Shown here: in pieces, positions 15,527 through 24,374 of the stretch | Position numbering within the stretch: the first letter of the stretch is position 1 | Layout: each line of letters begins with the position of its first letter | DNA from: Geodermatophilus nigrescens | GTDB taxonomy: Bacteria; Actinomycetota; Actinomycetes; Mycobacteriales; Geodermatophilaceae | Assembly: GCF_900129495.1 (NCBI RefSeq) | Contig: NZ_FQVX01000001.1 | Location: 496,001 to 560,000 of the forward strand | Direction of reading: 5' to 3' | DNA: 64,000 nucleotides | Translations under genes and position numbers: made by a program | The notes under the pieces: model-generated | Databases searched by the model: none | The model's input: only the letters and a program-made list of their open reading frames with translations | Told to the model about the DNA's origin: nothing

Positions 15527-16294
15527 TCAGGTGGGTTCGACGTCCACCACGAGCGCGCGGTGGTCCGACAGCGGCAGCCGCACCGCCTCGGCCGGGCCGG
15601 TCGCCCGCAGCCCGCCGCGCACCAGCACGTGGTCCAGCTGCCGGGTCGGCTCCTCCAGCGGGAACGTCGCGCCCGACGCCAGCGGCCGCAGTCCGCTGAC
15701 CCGCCGGGCCTTCGGCGGCTCCATGTTGAGGTCGCCGAGCACGACGAGCGGCTCGCGCGTGCCCCGCATCGACCGCACGAGGCGGCGCAGCTGCACCGTG
15801 TTCCAGTACGGCACGAACGACAGGTGGGTGCAGGCCACGGTGAACTGCCCGTGCGGGCCGTCCACCACCGCCGCCACGGCGACCCGCGGCTCCTCGCTGA
15901 CCAGCTTCGGCGCCCGGGCGCCGGGGAACCACACCGGCACGCGGCCCCGCAGCGCCGGCAGCCGGACCACCCGCCAGGAGACGACGGGGTGCCGCGAGAG
16001 CAGCGCGATGCCGTAGCTCGCCGCGCCGGGCTGCTCGTCGCCGGTCGCCGCCATCCACGTCCCGCCGGGGGTGCCCGACAGCGCGGCGACGAACTGGGAG
16101 TCGACGGCGCCCATCGCCTCGGCGGCCACGGCGGTCAGGTCGGCGTTCATCGACCGCGGCTGGTCGCGGTCGACCTCCTGCAGGCCCAGGACGTCGGCGT
16201 CCAGCGCCTTCACCGCCGTGGCGAGCCGGTCGACGTCGACCCGGTCGTCCTCCGGTGAGCGCCCGTGCAGGATGTTGAAGGTCGCGATGCGCAC
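15527..16294 (-). CDS. Endonuclease/exonuclease/phosphatase (EEP) family hydrolase
   Basis: 255 aa of the DNase I/sphingomyelinase/inositol-phosphatase superfamily, metal-dependent phosphodiesterases. Conserved marks: N-terminal MRIATFNILHGR (Asn), LQEVDRDQPRS (metal Glu), VACTHLSF (His), VLGDLNMEP (Asp/Asn) and C-terminal PLSDHRALVVDVE (Asp/His pair). All catalytic blocks are present, so it should be active; the substrate is open. GTG 16294 places the motif at residue 1, the usual position in the family. No signal peptide is seen. Confidence 0.9.
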   Translation of the reverse strand: MRIATFNILHGRSPEDDRVDVDRLATAVKALDADVLGLQEVDRDQPRSMNADLTAVAAEAMGAVDSQFVAALSGTPGGTWMAATGDEQPGAASYGIALLSRHPVVSWRVVRLPALRGRVPVWFPGARAPKLVSEEPRVAVAAVVDGPHGQFTVACTHLSFVPYWNTVQLRRLVRSMRGTREPLVVLGDLNMEPPKARRVSGLRPLASGATFPLEEPTRQLDHVLVRGGLRATGPAEAVRLPLSDHRALVVDVEPT

Positions 16295-16366
16295 CCGCTC
16301 CCCGTGCCCCGGGCGGTGCCGGTTCACCCGTGCGTGAGCAGTTCGGCGCCGGGTAGCAGCACCCCC

Positions 16367-16960
16367 GTGCAGCCCTCCGACCGCGACGAGATCCGGGACC
16401 TCCTCAAGCGCACCGCCGTGGCCCTCAAGGAGGGCGGCGTGCCCTTCGCCCTGTGCGGCGGCTACGCGGCGTGGGTCCGCGGCGCACCCGAGCCCGACCA
16501 CGACGCGGACTTCCTGGTGACCGCCGACGAGGCCGAGCGGGCGGTGAAGGTCCTGCGCGACGCCGGCCTGGAGGTCGAGGACCCGGCCGAGGACTGGCTG
16601 ACCAAGGTCGTCCAGGGCAACTCGTTCGTCGACGTCCTGTGGCGCACCTGCGGCCACCCCGTCGAGGCCGACCTCATCGAGCGCTCCGAGGAGCGGCCCG
16701 TGCTGTCGGTGCACATGCCCGTGCTCGCGGCCACCGACATCCTCACGACCAAGTTGATGGCCCTCGACGAGCACTACTGCGACCTCGCCCGCCTGCTGCC
16801 CGTGGCGCGGGCGCTGCGCGAGCAGGTCGACTGGGCCACGGTGCGCCGGGAGGTCGCCGACAACGACTTCGCCTCGGTCTTCCTCGACCTGCTCGGCCGC
16901 CTCGGCGTCGTCGACCCGGCGGAGTTCGCGGACGGCGGGGGCGTCCGGGCGGACGGCTAA
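16367..16960 (+). CDS. Nucleotidyltransferase-fold family protein
   Basis: 197 aa. Residues about 20-50 ([20 protein letters not shown], then ADFLV) match the minimal NTase pattern GG...DxD, followed by a C-terminal helical region with [14 protein letters not shown]. Similar proteins include DUF-type NTases and some AbiEii-like antitoxin/toxin NTases, but no partner gene is adjacent, so a toxin role is unsupported. GTG 16367 is chosen on domain position; no good SD is visible. Its TAA stop overlaps the probable -10 of the cold-shock gene. Confidence 0.8.
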   Translation: MQPSDRDEIRDLLKRTAVALKEGGVPFALCGGYAAWVRGAPEPDHDADFLVTADEAERAVKVLRDAGLEVEDPAEDWLTKVVQGNSFVDVLWRTCGHPVEADLIERSEERPVLSVHMPVLAATDILTTKLMALDEHYCDLARLLPVARALREQVDWATVRREVADNDFASVFLDLLGRLGVVDPAEFADGGGVRADG

Positions 16961-16987
16961 CCTGGGGACGCGCGGCAGTCCTGCCGC
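16958..16987 (+). promoter_or_regulatory. Candidate promoter and 5'-UTR hairpin of the cold-shock gene
   Basis: A -10-like TAACCT (16958-16963) overlaps the upstream stop codon. Downstream, GCGGCAG (16972-16978) and CTGCCGC (16981-16987) form a tight stem about 55 nt before the start, giving a structured ~70-nt leader. Long structured leaders are common for cold-shock genes; control by this one is inference. Confidence 0.45.
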
Positions 16988-17040
16988 CGACGCCGGCACC
17001 CGTGCCGGACCACCCCAGCGAGCGACCGAGGGATCTCACC

Positions 17041-17436
17041 GTGCCCACCGGCAGAGTCAAGTGGTTCAACCCCGAGAAGGGGTTCGGCTTCCTCTCGCGC
17101 GAGGACGGGCCCGACGTCTTCGTGCACAAGGACGCGCTGCCCTCCGGCACGGCCGAGCTCAAGCCCGGCCAGCGGGTGGAGTTCGGCATCGTCGCCGGCC
17201 GGCGGGGTGACCAGGCGCTGCAGGTCCGCGTCCTCGACCCGCTGCCGTCGGTGGCGGCCAAGGTGGCCGAGGCGAAGCGGAAGAAGCCCGACGAGCTGGT
17301 CCCGATCATCGAGGACCTCATCCGGCTGCTCGACGACGTCTCCACCTCGCTGCGCCGCGGCCGGCACCCCGACCGCGCCGAGTCGCGCAAGGTCGCGGCG
17401 GTGCTGCGCGCCGTCGCCGGCGACCTGGAGGCCTGA
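17041..17436 (+). CDS. cspB: Cold-shock domain protein with C-terminal extension (CspB-like)
   Basis: 131 aa. The N-terminal cold-shock domain has RNP1 KGFGFLS and RNP2 VFVHKDAL, which bind single-stranded nucleic acid. A ~60-residue charged helical extension ([20 protein letters not shown]) doubles the length relative to classical 67-aa Csp proteins; this matches the longer actinobacterial CspB type (Rv0871). Likely an RNA chaperone acting in the cytoplasm. GTG 17041 sets the start; the leader carries a hairpin. Converges on the lipoprotein gene 10 nt away. Confidence 0.93.
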   Translation: MPTGRVKWFNPEKGFGFLSREDGPDVFVHKDALPSGTAELKPGQRVEFGIVAGRRGDQALQVRVLDPLPSVAAKVAEAKRKKPDELVPIIEDLIRLLDDVSTSLRRGRHPDRAESRKVAAVLRAVAGDLEA

Positions 17437-17446
17437 GGCCCGCGGG

Positions 17447-17959
17447 TCAGCCGGCGGGGGTGGCCGACGGCGCCGTCGGCGTCGGCTCGACCACCTCGCC
17501 GCCGGCACGCAGGAAGCCGACCGGCCACGAGCCGGTCAGCAGGCACTCGCCGTGCCGGTCCTCGACGACGACGAGGTAGAACGCCGCCGGGACGACGTCG
17601 GAGCTGGTGATCCCCTCGTAGGTGGTCGTGCCGGCCTCGACGTCGACCTCGCCGATCCGCTCCTCGAGCCGCTCGTCGAAGACCTGCACGCTCCAGCCGT
17701 TGGCGGCTACGTCGTCGGGCACGGTCAGCGCGATCGGGGTGCCGGGGGAGACCTCGATGATCGGCGGGGTCACCCCGCTGTAGCGCTGGCCCTCGCCCTC
17801 GGCGCAGTACTGCGTGGGGCGCGCGGTGACCTCCTGCGGCCCGGCGGTCACGGTGACGTCGGGCGGGGTGTCCGACGCCGAGGGGCCGCCGCAGCCGGCC
17901 AGCACGACGGGGAGCGCGCCGGCCAGGACGAGGGCGGCGGCGCGGGGGGAGGAGCTCAC
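17447..17959 (-). CDS. DUF2771-type lipoprotein
   Basis: 170 aa. The signal peptide LVLAGALPVVLAGCGG ends in a lipobox LAGC, so it should be lipid-anchored on the outer face of the membrane. The mature part is a beta-rich domain with two further cysteines (YCAEGEG and GECLLTG) that may form a disulfide, and a Pro/Thr tail. The DUF2771 assignment rests on length, the lipobox and its place after an MFS gene, as in Rv0875c/Rv0876c. GTG 17959 overlaps the MFS stop as GTGA. Function unknown. Confidence 0.82.
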   Translation of the reverse strand: MSSSPRAAALVLAGALPVVLAGCGGPSASDTPPDVTVTAGPQEVTARPTQYCAEGEGQRYSGVTPPIIEVSPGTPIALTVPDDVAANGWSVQVFDERLEERIGEVDVEAGTTTYEGITSSDVVPAAFYLVVVEDRHGECLLTGSWPVGFLRAGGEVVEPTPTAPSATPAG

Positions 17960-19590
17960 GGGCGGGGTGCCTCCGGCACGGTCGGGGCGTCGGGCGCGGG
18001 CCAGGCCTGCGGTCCGGCGCCGGGCACGGTGGGTGCCTCGGGGTCGACGGGCCGCCAGCTGCGCCGCCGCGGGGTCCACAGCACCAGGCCGACGGCGAGG
18101 ACGAGCAGCGCGGCGGCCACGGTGAACCCGAGCCAGCCGATCGGGGGGAGCGCGATGCCGATGGCGCCGCCGACCACCCAGGCCAGCTGCAGCACCGTCT
18201 CCGAGCGGGCGAACGCCGAGGCCCGCAGGCTCTCGGGGACCTCGCGCTGGATGATCGCGTCGAGCGCGACCTTGCCCAGCGCGTTGGCGACCGCCGAGAC
18301 GCCCGCGACCGCGGCCGCCGTCGCGAGGCCGAAGAAGACCGCCGCGAGCACGGTGACGGCGGCGGCCACGCCGGCCGACCAGACCACCACCCGGTCGGGG
18401 TCGGCGGAGTGCAGCCGCGACCCGACGCCGGTGCCCAGGACGCTGCCGGCCCCCGCGGCGCCGGCGATCGCGCCGAGCGCCAGCGTGGACTCCCAGCCGC
18501 CCTCGACGGTGGCCTGCACCAGGAACGCCGAGAAGATCGTGAGGAAGCCGCCGAGACCGCGGAGCGCGGCGTTGGCCCGCAGCGCGAGCACCACGTGCGG
18601 GTTGACCGGGCGGCGCCGGCGGCCGGCCACCGGGGCCTCGCCGGTGCTCAGCACGTCGGCGGGCTGCTCGCCGGTGGGGACGTCGACGTGCCGGGGCAGC
18701 CGGACGGCCAGGACGCCGGTGACGGCGAAGACGACCGCGGTGACCCACAGCAGGGGCGGGAAGCCGAACGCCCAGGCCAGCCCCGCGCCGACGCCGCCGA
18801 AGACGCCCGCGGTGACCAGGCCGAACACCGACAGCCGGGCGTTGGCCGACGTCAGCGACATCGCGCCGGGCAGCACCCGCGGGACGACGGCGGCGCGCAG
18901 CACGTTGTGCGCCTTGGACAGCACGAGCACGCCGAGGGCCGCGGGGTAGAGCCACCAGTCGTCCTGGTGGGCGGCCATGACCAGCGCCAGCAGCGCCCGC
19001 CCGAAGGAGGCCGCGCCGAGCGCCCAGCGGCGGCCGCGCTGCAGGCGGTCCAGCAGCGGGCCGATCACCGGCGCGACGACGGCGAACGGCGCCATCGTCA
19101 CCAGCAGGTAGAGGGCCACGTTGCCGCGCTGGGCGTCGGCCGCCGCAGCGAAGAACAGGGTGCCGGCCAGCGAGACGGCGATCATCGCGTCGCCGGCCAT
19201 GTGCATCGCGTTGACCCACAGCAGGTGGGTCAGCCCGCTCTCCCCGGCGCCGTCGGCCCGGCTGGCCCGCCGGACCCGGGCGACACCGGCGCGGGTCAAC
19301 TCCCGGCTGCGGGCGACGGCGACGCGGGTGACGGTGACCCGCGGCTCCGCCGCGGACTGCGGCGCGGGCGCCGGCTCCGGCTGCGGGACCGTCGGCGGTG
19401 CCGGGGGCAGGGCCTGCGGCGGCGGGCCGTAGCCCGGGTCGTACGGCGGCGGGCCGTACCCCGGCGGCGGCCCGTACCCCGGCGGGGGGAGGTCGAGCGG
19501 GGCGGTGTCCATCCGGTCGGGCGGGGGCGGCCCGGTCCGGGCGCGGCGCAGCGGACCCCGGCGGGACCCGGGCGGACGCGAGGACGGCAC
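17956..19590 (-). CDS. MFS transporter with Pro-rich N-terminal extension (Rv0876c-like)
   Basis: 544 aa. Residues 1-110 are a cytoplasmic, Pro/Tyr-rich extension with PGYGPPP-type repeats. Residues ~125-520 form about twelve TM segments with a basic loop after TM6. No substrate motif is clear. It is upstream of and overlaps the DUF2771 lipoprotein gene (GTGA), an arrangement shared with mycobacteria, suggesting the two proteins function together at the envelope. The GTG at 19590 gives the full extension; a start at the internal MDTAPL (about 19512) is possible. Confidence 0.85.
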   Translation of the reverse strand: MPSSRPPGSRRGPLRRARTGPPPPDRMDTAPLDLPPPGYGPPPGYGPPPYDPGYGPPPQALPPAPPTVPQPEPAPAPQSAAEPRVTVTRVAVARSRELTRAGVARVRRASRADGAGESGLTHLLWVNAMHMAGDAMIAVSLAGTLFFAAAADAQRGNVALYLLVTMAPFAVVAPVIGPLLDRLQRGRRWALGAASFGRALLALVMAAHQDDWWLYPAALGVLVLSKAHNVLRAAVVPRVLPGAMSLTSANARLSVFGLVTAGVFGGVGAGLAWAFGFPPLLWVTAVVFAVTGVLAVRLPRHVDVPTGEQPADVLSTGEAPVAGRRRRPVNPHVVLALRANAALRGLGGFLTIFSAFLVQATVEGGWESTLALGAIAGAAGAGSVLGTGVGSRLHSADPDRVVVWSAGVAAAVTVLAAVFFGLATAAAVAGVSAVANALGKVALDAIIQREVPESLRASAFARSETVLQLAWVVGGAIGIALPPIGWLGFTVAAALLVLAVGLVLWTPRRRSWRPVDPEAPTVPGAGPQAWPAPDAPTVPEAPRP

Positions 19591-19679
19591 GCCCCCATGG
19601 TGCCGTACCGACCTGGGCGTCCGGGGCGACCGTGATCACGGTCCCGGCCCGGCGCGCGGGTGCCTCCCGGCGCGTCTGG

Positions 19680-19685
19680 GACGAT
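19680..19685 (+). promoter_or_regulatory. Candidate -10 of a leaderless gene
   Basis: GACGAT ends 6 nt before GTG 19692, the same box and spacing as at 14249. There is no SD. Confidence 0.4.
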
Positions 19686-19691
19686 GGACGG

Positions 19692-20504
19692 GTGCGCCCG
19701 GACCCCGACCCCGCCCCCGCGGGCAGTGACGTGCTGACCGCTGCCGTCGACACCGCCCGCGCCGCGGCCGAGGAGACGGCCGGCGACCCCGCGCTGGTCG
19801 GCGAGCACCTCGGCGCGGCCGCCGAGCCGCTCGGCCCCGCGGCCGGGGGCGTGGACGAGGCCGCGCTCGGCGCGGTGGTCACCCACTCCTTCGCCAGCCG
19901 GCTGCCCGGCTACGCCGGCTGGCACTGGGCCGTCACCCTGGCCGCCGTCCCCGGCGCGGGCGAGGTCACCGTCGACGAGGTCGTGCTGCTGCCCGGCGAC
20001 GCCGCGCTGCTGGCGCCGGCCTGGGTGCCCTGGCACGAGCGGCTGCGCCCCGGCGACCTGTCGGTCGGCGACGTGCTCCCGGCCACCGAGGACGACCCGC
20101 GGCTCGTCCCCTCCTACACCGCCGACGACGACGCGGCCGCCGACCCCGAGGCGCAGGCCCTGGCCACCGAGATCGGCCTGGGCCGCGAGCGGGTGCTGTC
20201 GCCCGAGGGCCGCGGCGGCGCCGCCGCCCGCTGGCTGGCCGGCGACTTCGGCCCGCGCGCCCCGATGGCCCGACAGGCCCCCGGGCCGTGCGGCACCTGT
20301 GGCTTCTTCCTGCCCCTGGCCGGGTCGCTGCGCGGCCTGTTCGGCGCCTGCGGCAACGAGTACTCCCCGGCCGACGGCCGCGTCGTCGCCGTCGAGTACG
20401 GCTGCGGCGCGCACAGCCAGGCCACCCTGGCCGCGGGCGAGCCGGCGGAGGTCGTGACGTCGGCCCGCTACGACACCGCGGACTTCGACGTCCTCACCGA
20501 CTGA
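19692..20504 (+). CDS. DUF3027 family protein
   Basis: 270 aa. The central region contains WHWAVTLAAVPGAGEVTVDE and APAWVPWHERLRPGDLSVGD, typical of DUF3027. The C-terminal half has paired cysteines (GPCGTCGFF, GACGNEYSP and YGCGAHS) that could bind zinc. No enzymatic motif is recognisable. It is divergent from the MFS/lipoprotein pair with 101 nt between starts, the same context as Rv0877 in M. tuberculosis. Probably leaderless. Function unknown. Confidence 0.85.
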   Translation: MRPDPDPAPAGSDVLTAAVDTARAAAEETAGDPALVGEHLGAAAEPLGPAAGGVDEAALGAVVTHSFASRLPGYAGWHWAVTLAAVPGAGEVTVDEVVLLPGDAALLAPAWVPWHERLRPGDLSVGDVLPATEDDPRLVPSYTADDDAAADPEAQALATEIGLGRERVLSPEGRGGAAARWLAGDFGPRAPMARQAPGPCGTCGFFLPLAGSLRGLFGACGNEYSPADGRVVAVEYGCGAHSQATLAAGEPAEVVTSARYDTADFDVLTD

Positions 20505-20551
20505 CCACCGCGGCCGCGCGGCCTCAACTCCGCGGCCTCAGCTCCGCGGGC

Positions 20552-20989
20552 TCAGCTCCGCGGCCGGTCGATGAGCCGGGAGAGCACCACCGCGCTCTCC
20601 GTCCGCGCGACGGTGGGCAGCGCCCGCAGCCGGCGCACGGCGCGCTCGAGCTCGGCGGTGTCGCGCGCCTGGAGCCGCAGCACGGCATCGGCGGTGCCGG
20701 AGATCGTCGTCGCCTGCACGACCTCGGGCACGTCCTCGAGCTGGCGGCGCACCTCCTCCGGGTCCGGCGCCCCCTCGCAGTAGACCCACACGTAGGCCTC
20801 CACGGACCACTCGAGCACGGCGGGGTCGAGCACGGCGGTGAACCCGCGGATCGCCCCGCTGCGGAGCAGGCGGTCGACGCGCCGCTTCACCGCCGGGGCG
20901 CTCAGCGACACCTCCGCCCCGATCCGGCCGTAGGTGCTGCGGGCGTCGCGCACGAGCCGCTGCACGATCGCCCTGTCCAGCTCGTCCAC
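20552..20989 (-). CDS. Lrp/AsnC-family transcriptional regulator
   Basis: 145 aa. The N-terminal winged HTH (LDRAIVQRLVRDARSTYGRI, then LSAPAVKRRVDRL) is followed by a RAM effector domain (VPEVVQATTISGTADAVLRL). Such proteins sense amino acids and control neighbouring catabolic or peptidase genes. It is divergent from the M20 peptidase gene, and a 10-bp inverted repeat with a 12-nt spacer sits just upstream of its start, so it probably regulates itself and the peptidase. GTG 20989 gives the standard N-terminus. The ligand is unknown. Confidence 0.92.
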   Translation of the reverse strand: MDELDRAIVQRLVRDARSTYGRIGAEVSLSAPAVKRRVDRLLRSGAIRGFTAVLDPAVLEWSVEAYVWVYCEGAPDPEEVRRQLEDVPEVVQATTISGTADAVLRLQARDTAELERAVRRLRALPTVARTESAVVLSRLIDRPRS

Positions 20990-20998
20990 CGCGGTCCT

Positions 20999-21030
20999 CC
21001 GTTGCGTCGGGTGCCCTGTAGACGCAACGG
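20999..21030. promoter_or_regulatory. Probable Lrp-type operator
   Basis: CCGTTGCGTC (20999-21008) and GACGCAACGG (21021-21030) form a perfect 10-bp inverted repeat with a 12-nt spacer. It lies 9 nt upstream of the Lrp gene start and about 100 nt upstream of the divergent peptidase gene. Confidence 0.7.
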
Positions 21031-21128
21031 ATCGTAGGTCGGACGCAGTCGATGGGACTCCCGCCGGACGCCCGGGCTCCCTAGCGTTCCCTCCACTCGC
21101 CACGGTGGCGGCCAGCGGAGGAGGAGAC

Positions 21129-22430
21129 GTGACGCTGACGGGGTGGGCGCCCGAGACCGGGGCGCCGCGGGGCGGGACCAGCCGGGTCGAGGAGGCCGTC
21201 CTCGACGCCCTCGACGTCGCCGCGCTGCACCGGACCCTGGCCGACCTCGTGCGCGTGCCCAGCGTGACCGGCAGCGACGCCGAGTCCGACCTGCTCGCCG
21301 GCCTGGCGGAGCGCACCGCGCGCGCCGGGATGGACGTCGACCACTGGCGGCTCGACGTCGACGCGCTCGCCGCCCGGCCCGGCTTCCCGGGCACGGAGGT
21401 GCCGCGGCGCGAGGCGTGGGGGCTGGTGGCCTCGACCGGGACCGGCGACGGGCCGACCGTGGTGCTCCAGGGACACGTGGACGTCGTCCCGCCCGGCGAC
21501 CCCCGGCGCTGGGGCGGGGACCCGTGGACCCCCCGGCCGGCCGGTCCGCGTCTGTACGGCCGCGGCGCCTGCGACATGAAGGCAGGGGTGGCCGCGAACC
21601 TGGCGGTCGCCGAGGCGGTGCTGGCCAGCGGCGTGCGGCTGCCCGGCCGGCTCGCGCTGCACCTGGTCGGCGGCGAGGAGGACGGCGGCCTGGGTGCCTT
21701 CGCGACGCTGGCCCGCGGGCACCGCGGGGACGCCTGTGTCATCACCGAGCCCACCAGCGGCACCCTCACCACCGCGGCCGGCGGCGCGCTCACCTTCCGG
21801 CTCGTCGTCCCGGGCGAGCCGGCGCACGGCAGCACCCGCTGGGCCGGGCACAGCGCGGTGGAGCACTTCGGGTACCTCGACGCCGTGCTGCGCGAGCTCG
21901 AGGCCGAGCGCAACGCCGTCGTCGACCCGCTGATGGCGGAGTACCCCGTCGCGCACACGCTCTCCGTCGGGACCGTCGTGGCCGGCGACTGGGCCAGCAC
22001 CGTGCCCGACTCCCTCACCGCCACCGGCCGCCTGGGCGTGCGCCTGGACGAGGACCCGGCCGACGCGCGCGCCGCCGTCGAGGAGCGCCTGGCCGCCGCC
22101 TGCGCCGGGCACCCGTTCCTGCGGGCACACCCGGTGGAGGTGACGTGGCCCGGCGGGCAGTTCGCCCCGGGGCGCACGCCGGCCGGCGCCCCGCTGCGGG
22201 ACGTGGTGGCCTCGGCCCAGGCCGACCTGACCGGCACCGCGCCGCGGGAACGGGGCGTGCCCTACGGCAGCGACCTGCGGCTCTACGCCGCCGAGGGTGT
22301 CCCGACGCTGCACTACGGCCCCGGCGACGTCGTGCACGCGCACTCCTACGACGAGCACGTCGACCTGACCGAGCTGACCGCGGTCACCCGCGTGCTGGCC
22401 CTGGCGACGGTGCGCCTGCTGCAGGCGTAG
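21129..22430 (+). CDS. M20-family metallopeptidase / deacylase (ArgE/DapE-like)
   Basis: 433 aa. Zn ligands appear as VVLQGHVDVVP (His/Asp), RGACDMKAG (bridging Asp) and VGGEEDGGLGA (catalytic Glu pair), with a C-terminal His in HAHSYDEHVDL. A lid domain follows residue ~190. The enzyme hydrolyses an N-acyl or peptide bond; candidates are acetylornithine, succinyl-diaminopimelate or a dipeptide. GTG 21129 follows a strong GGAGGAGGA SD. The divergent Lrp regulator suggests an amino-acid or peptide substrate. Confidence 0.9.
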   Translation: MTLTGWAPETGAPRGGTSRVEEAVLDALDVAALHRTLADLVRVPSVTGSDAESDLLAGLAERTARAGMDVDHWRLDVDALAARPGFPGTEVPRREAWGLVASTGTGDGPTVVLQGHVDVVPPGDPRRWGGDPWTPRPAGPRLYGRGACDMKAGVAANLAVAEAVLASGVRLPGRLALHLVGGEEDGGLGAFATLARGHRGDACVITEPTSGTLTTAAGGALTFRLVVPGEPAHGSTRWAGHSAVEHFGYLDAVLRELEAERNAVVDPLMAEYPVAHTLSVGTVVAGDWASTVPDSLTATGRLGVRLDEDPADARAAVEERLAAACAGHPFLRAHPVEVTWPGGQFAPGRTPAGAPLRDVVASAQADLTGTAPRERGVPYGSDLRLYAAEGVPTLHYGPGDVVHAHSYDEHVDLTELTAVTRVLALATVRLLQA

Positions 22431-22447
22431 CGGCGGGCCGCCGGCGG

Positions 22448-22690
22448 CTAGCGGTCGGGGTCGGCGTCGGGCCCGCGGCGGCCGAGCTGGCCCTGCCAGC
22501 GCATGATCGCGAGCCCCAGGAAGGGCAGCCCGATCCCGGCCACGCACGTCCAGGTCCAGGTCCGGTCGAGCCGGTCGCCGAGCAGCAGCACGACGACGAG
22601 CGCCACCACCCACACGCCGATCCCGGCCAGGACGACGCGGGCGGTGTCGACGCGCAGCGGGGGCGGAGCCTGCTTCAGGGGGCCGGGCAC
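22448..22690 (-). CDS. DUF2530 small membrane protein
   Basis: 80 aa with two TM segments (VVLAGIGVWVVALVVVLLLG at ~20-40 and CVAGIGLPFLGLAIM at ~48-63) and a basic C-terminus. Matches actinobacterial DUF2530 (Rv0882-like) in length, topology and gene neighbourhood near MarR and methyltransferase genes. The GTG at 22690 is chosen; a longer frame exists only as the shadow of the permease. Function unknown. Confidence 0.82.
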   Translation of the reverse strand: MPGPLKQAPPPLRVDTARVVLAGIGVWVVALVVVLLLGDRLDRTWTWTCVAGIGLPFLGLAIMRWQGQLGRRGPDADPDR

Positions 22691-22798
22691 GCCTGCGACC
22701 CTAGGCCCGCCCGCTCGCGATCCTGCGGAGAGGCCGGCGCGGCGTGTGGCACGCTCTTGCCGCTCGTCGCCCGGTCGCAGCAGCACGCAGGAGCCCGC

Positions 22799-24343
22799 AT
22801 GCCCGAGAAGTCCCGACCCTCCCGCGGTGCCTCCGCCGCCCGGCCCGCCGCGCGGACGGCGACCGGGGACACCCCCGCCGACGTCGCCGCCGGCACGCCG
22901 GCCCCGCGCCGCAGCGACGGCCCGCAGCTGCGGCCGCGCAACGGGCTGGACCGCTACTTCGGCATCAGCGCCCGGCGCAGCACGCTCGGCCGCGAGGTGC
23001 GCGGCGGGCTGACCACCTTCTTCACGATGGCCTACATCGTGGTGCTCAACCCGATCATCCTGTCCGGCGCCGACGTCACCGGGGCCACGCTGCCCTTCGG
23101 CGCGGTCGCCGCGGTGACCGCGCTGGTCGCCGGCGCGCTCACCGTCGTCATGGGCGTCGTGGGCCGCTACCCGTTCGCGCTGGCCACCGGGCTCGGCATC
23201 AACGCGATCGTCGCCGTCTTCGCGGCCACGCAGCTGTCCTGGCCGGAGATCATGGGCCTGGTCGTGCTCGAGGGCCTGCTCATCACCGTGCTGGTGCTCA
23301 CCGGGTTCCGCCGGGCGGTGTTCGAGGCGATCCCGCCGCAGCTCAAGACCGCGATCGCCGTCGGCATCGGCTTCTTCCTCACCATCATCGGCCTGGCCGA
23401 CGCCGGCGTGATCCGGCCCGGCTCGCCGCTGATCAGCTTCGGCGTGGGCGGGCAGCTCGCCGGGTGGCCGCTGCTGGTGTTCGTCGTCGGCCTGCTGCTC
23501 ACCGCGGTGCTCGTCGTGCGCCGGGTGAAGGGCGCGCTGCTCATCGGCATCGTCGTCTCGACCGTGCTGGCGATCGTCGTCGAGGCGGTGGCCGACGTCG
23601 GCCCCCGCTTCGCCGAGGACGGCACCGAGAACGCGCGCGGCTGGGCGCTGCAGGTGCCCGCGCTGCCCGACGAGGTCGTCGGCGCCCCCGACCTGTCGAT
23701 CGTCGGCCAGTTCTCGCTGTTCGGCGGGTTCGAGCGGATCGGCGTCGTCGCCGCGCTGCTCATCGTCTTCTCGATCATGATCGCCGACTTCTTCGACACC
23801 GTCGGCACGGTCACCGCGGTCGGCGCCGAGGGCCGCCTGCTCGACGAGAAGCGCAACCTGCCGGGCTCCCAGCCGGTGCTGCTGGTCGACTCGATCGCCG
23901 CCGCGGCCGGCGGCGCGGCGAGCGTCTCGTCGAACACGACCTACATCGAGAGCGCCTCCGGCGTCGCCGACGGCGCCCGCACGGGGCTGGCCAGCGTCGT
24001 CACCGGCGTGCTGTTCCTCGTGGCGATGTTCTTCACGCCGCTGGTGCAGGTGGTGCCGTCCGAGGCCGCCGCCCCCGCGCTGGTGATCGTGGGCGCGCTG
24101 ATGATCAGCCAGATCCGCACCCTCGAGTGGGACGACATGAGCCTGGTCATCCCGGCCTTCCTCACCATCGCCCTGATGCCCTTCACCTACTCCATCACCA
24201 ACGGCATCGGCGCCGGCGTCATCAGCTACGTGCTGCTGCGGACGGCGGTCGGCCGGCGGCGCGAGGTCCACCCGCTGATGTGGGTCATCGCGGTGCTGTT
24301 CCTCGTCTACTTCGCGCTGGAGCCGCTCCAGCAACTGTTCTGA
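22799..24343 (+). CDS. NCS2-family purine permease (AzgA-like)
   Basis: 514 aa. After a ~50-residue hydrophilic N-terminus there are about 12-14 TM segments. AzgA-type signatures: GLTTFFTMAYIVVLNPIIL near the start, RYPFALATGLGINAIVA, IMIADFFDTVGTVTAVG (conserved Asp) and SSNTTYIESASGVADGARTG. It should import adenine, guanine or hypoxanthine with protons. It is divergent from DUF2530 (108 nt between starts) and followed 31 nt later by MarR, which may sense a purine, though that is speculative. Confidence 0.92.
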   Translation: MPEKSRPSRGASAARPAARTATGDTPADVAAGTPAPRRSDGPQLRPRNGLDRYFGISARRSTLGREVRGGLTTFFTMAYIVVLNPIILSGADVTGATLPFGAVAAVTALVAGALTVVMGVVGRYPFALATGLGINAIVAVFAATQLSWPEIMGLVVLEGLLITVLVLTGFRRAVFEAIPPQLKTAIAVGIGFFLTIIGLADAGVIRPGSPLISFGVGGQLAGWPLLVFVVGLLLTAVLVVRRVKGALLIGIVVSTVLAIVVEAVADVGPRFAEDGTENARGWALQVPALPDEVVGAPDLSIVGQFSLFGGFERIGVVAALLIVFSIMIADFFDTVGTVTAVGAEGRLLDEKRNLPGSQPVLLVDSIAAAAGGAASVSSNTTYIESASGVADGARTGLASVVTGVLFLVAMFFTPLVQVVPSEAAAPALVIVGALMISQIRTLEWDDMSLVIPAFLTIALMPFTYSITNGIGAGVISYVLLRTAVGRRREVHPLMWVIAVLFLVYFALEPLQQLF

Positions 24344-24362
24344 GCACTGCTAACGACCCGGG

Positions 24363-24368
24363 TAGGCT
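24363..24368 (+). promoter_or_regulatory. Candidate -10 of a leaderless marR gene
   Basis: TAGGCT fits the actinobacterial TANNNT box and ends 6 nt before GTG 24375; no SD precedes the start. Confidence 0.55.
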
Positions 24369-24374
24369 GACCCC

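Noticed and set aside
16367-16960. AbiEii-like toxin of a toxin-antitoxin pair
   Set aside because: No AbiEi-like antitoxin or small partner adjacent; the neighbours are an EEP hydrolase and a cold-shock gene.
22428-22450. Terminator between the M20 peptidase and DUF2530 genes
   Set aside because: GC-rich with partial self-complementarity but no clean stem; not distinguishable from background.
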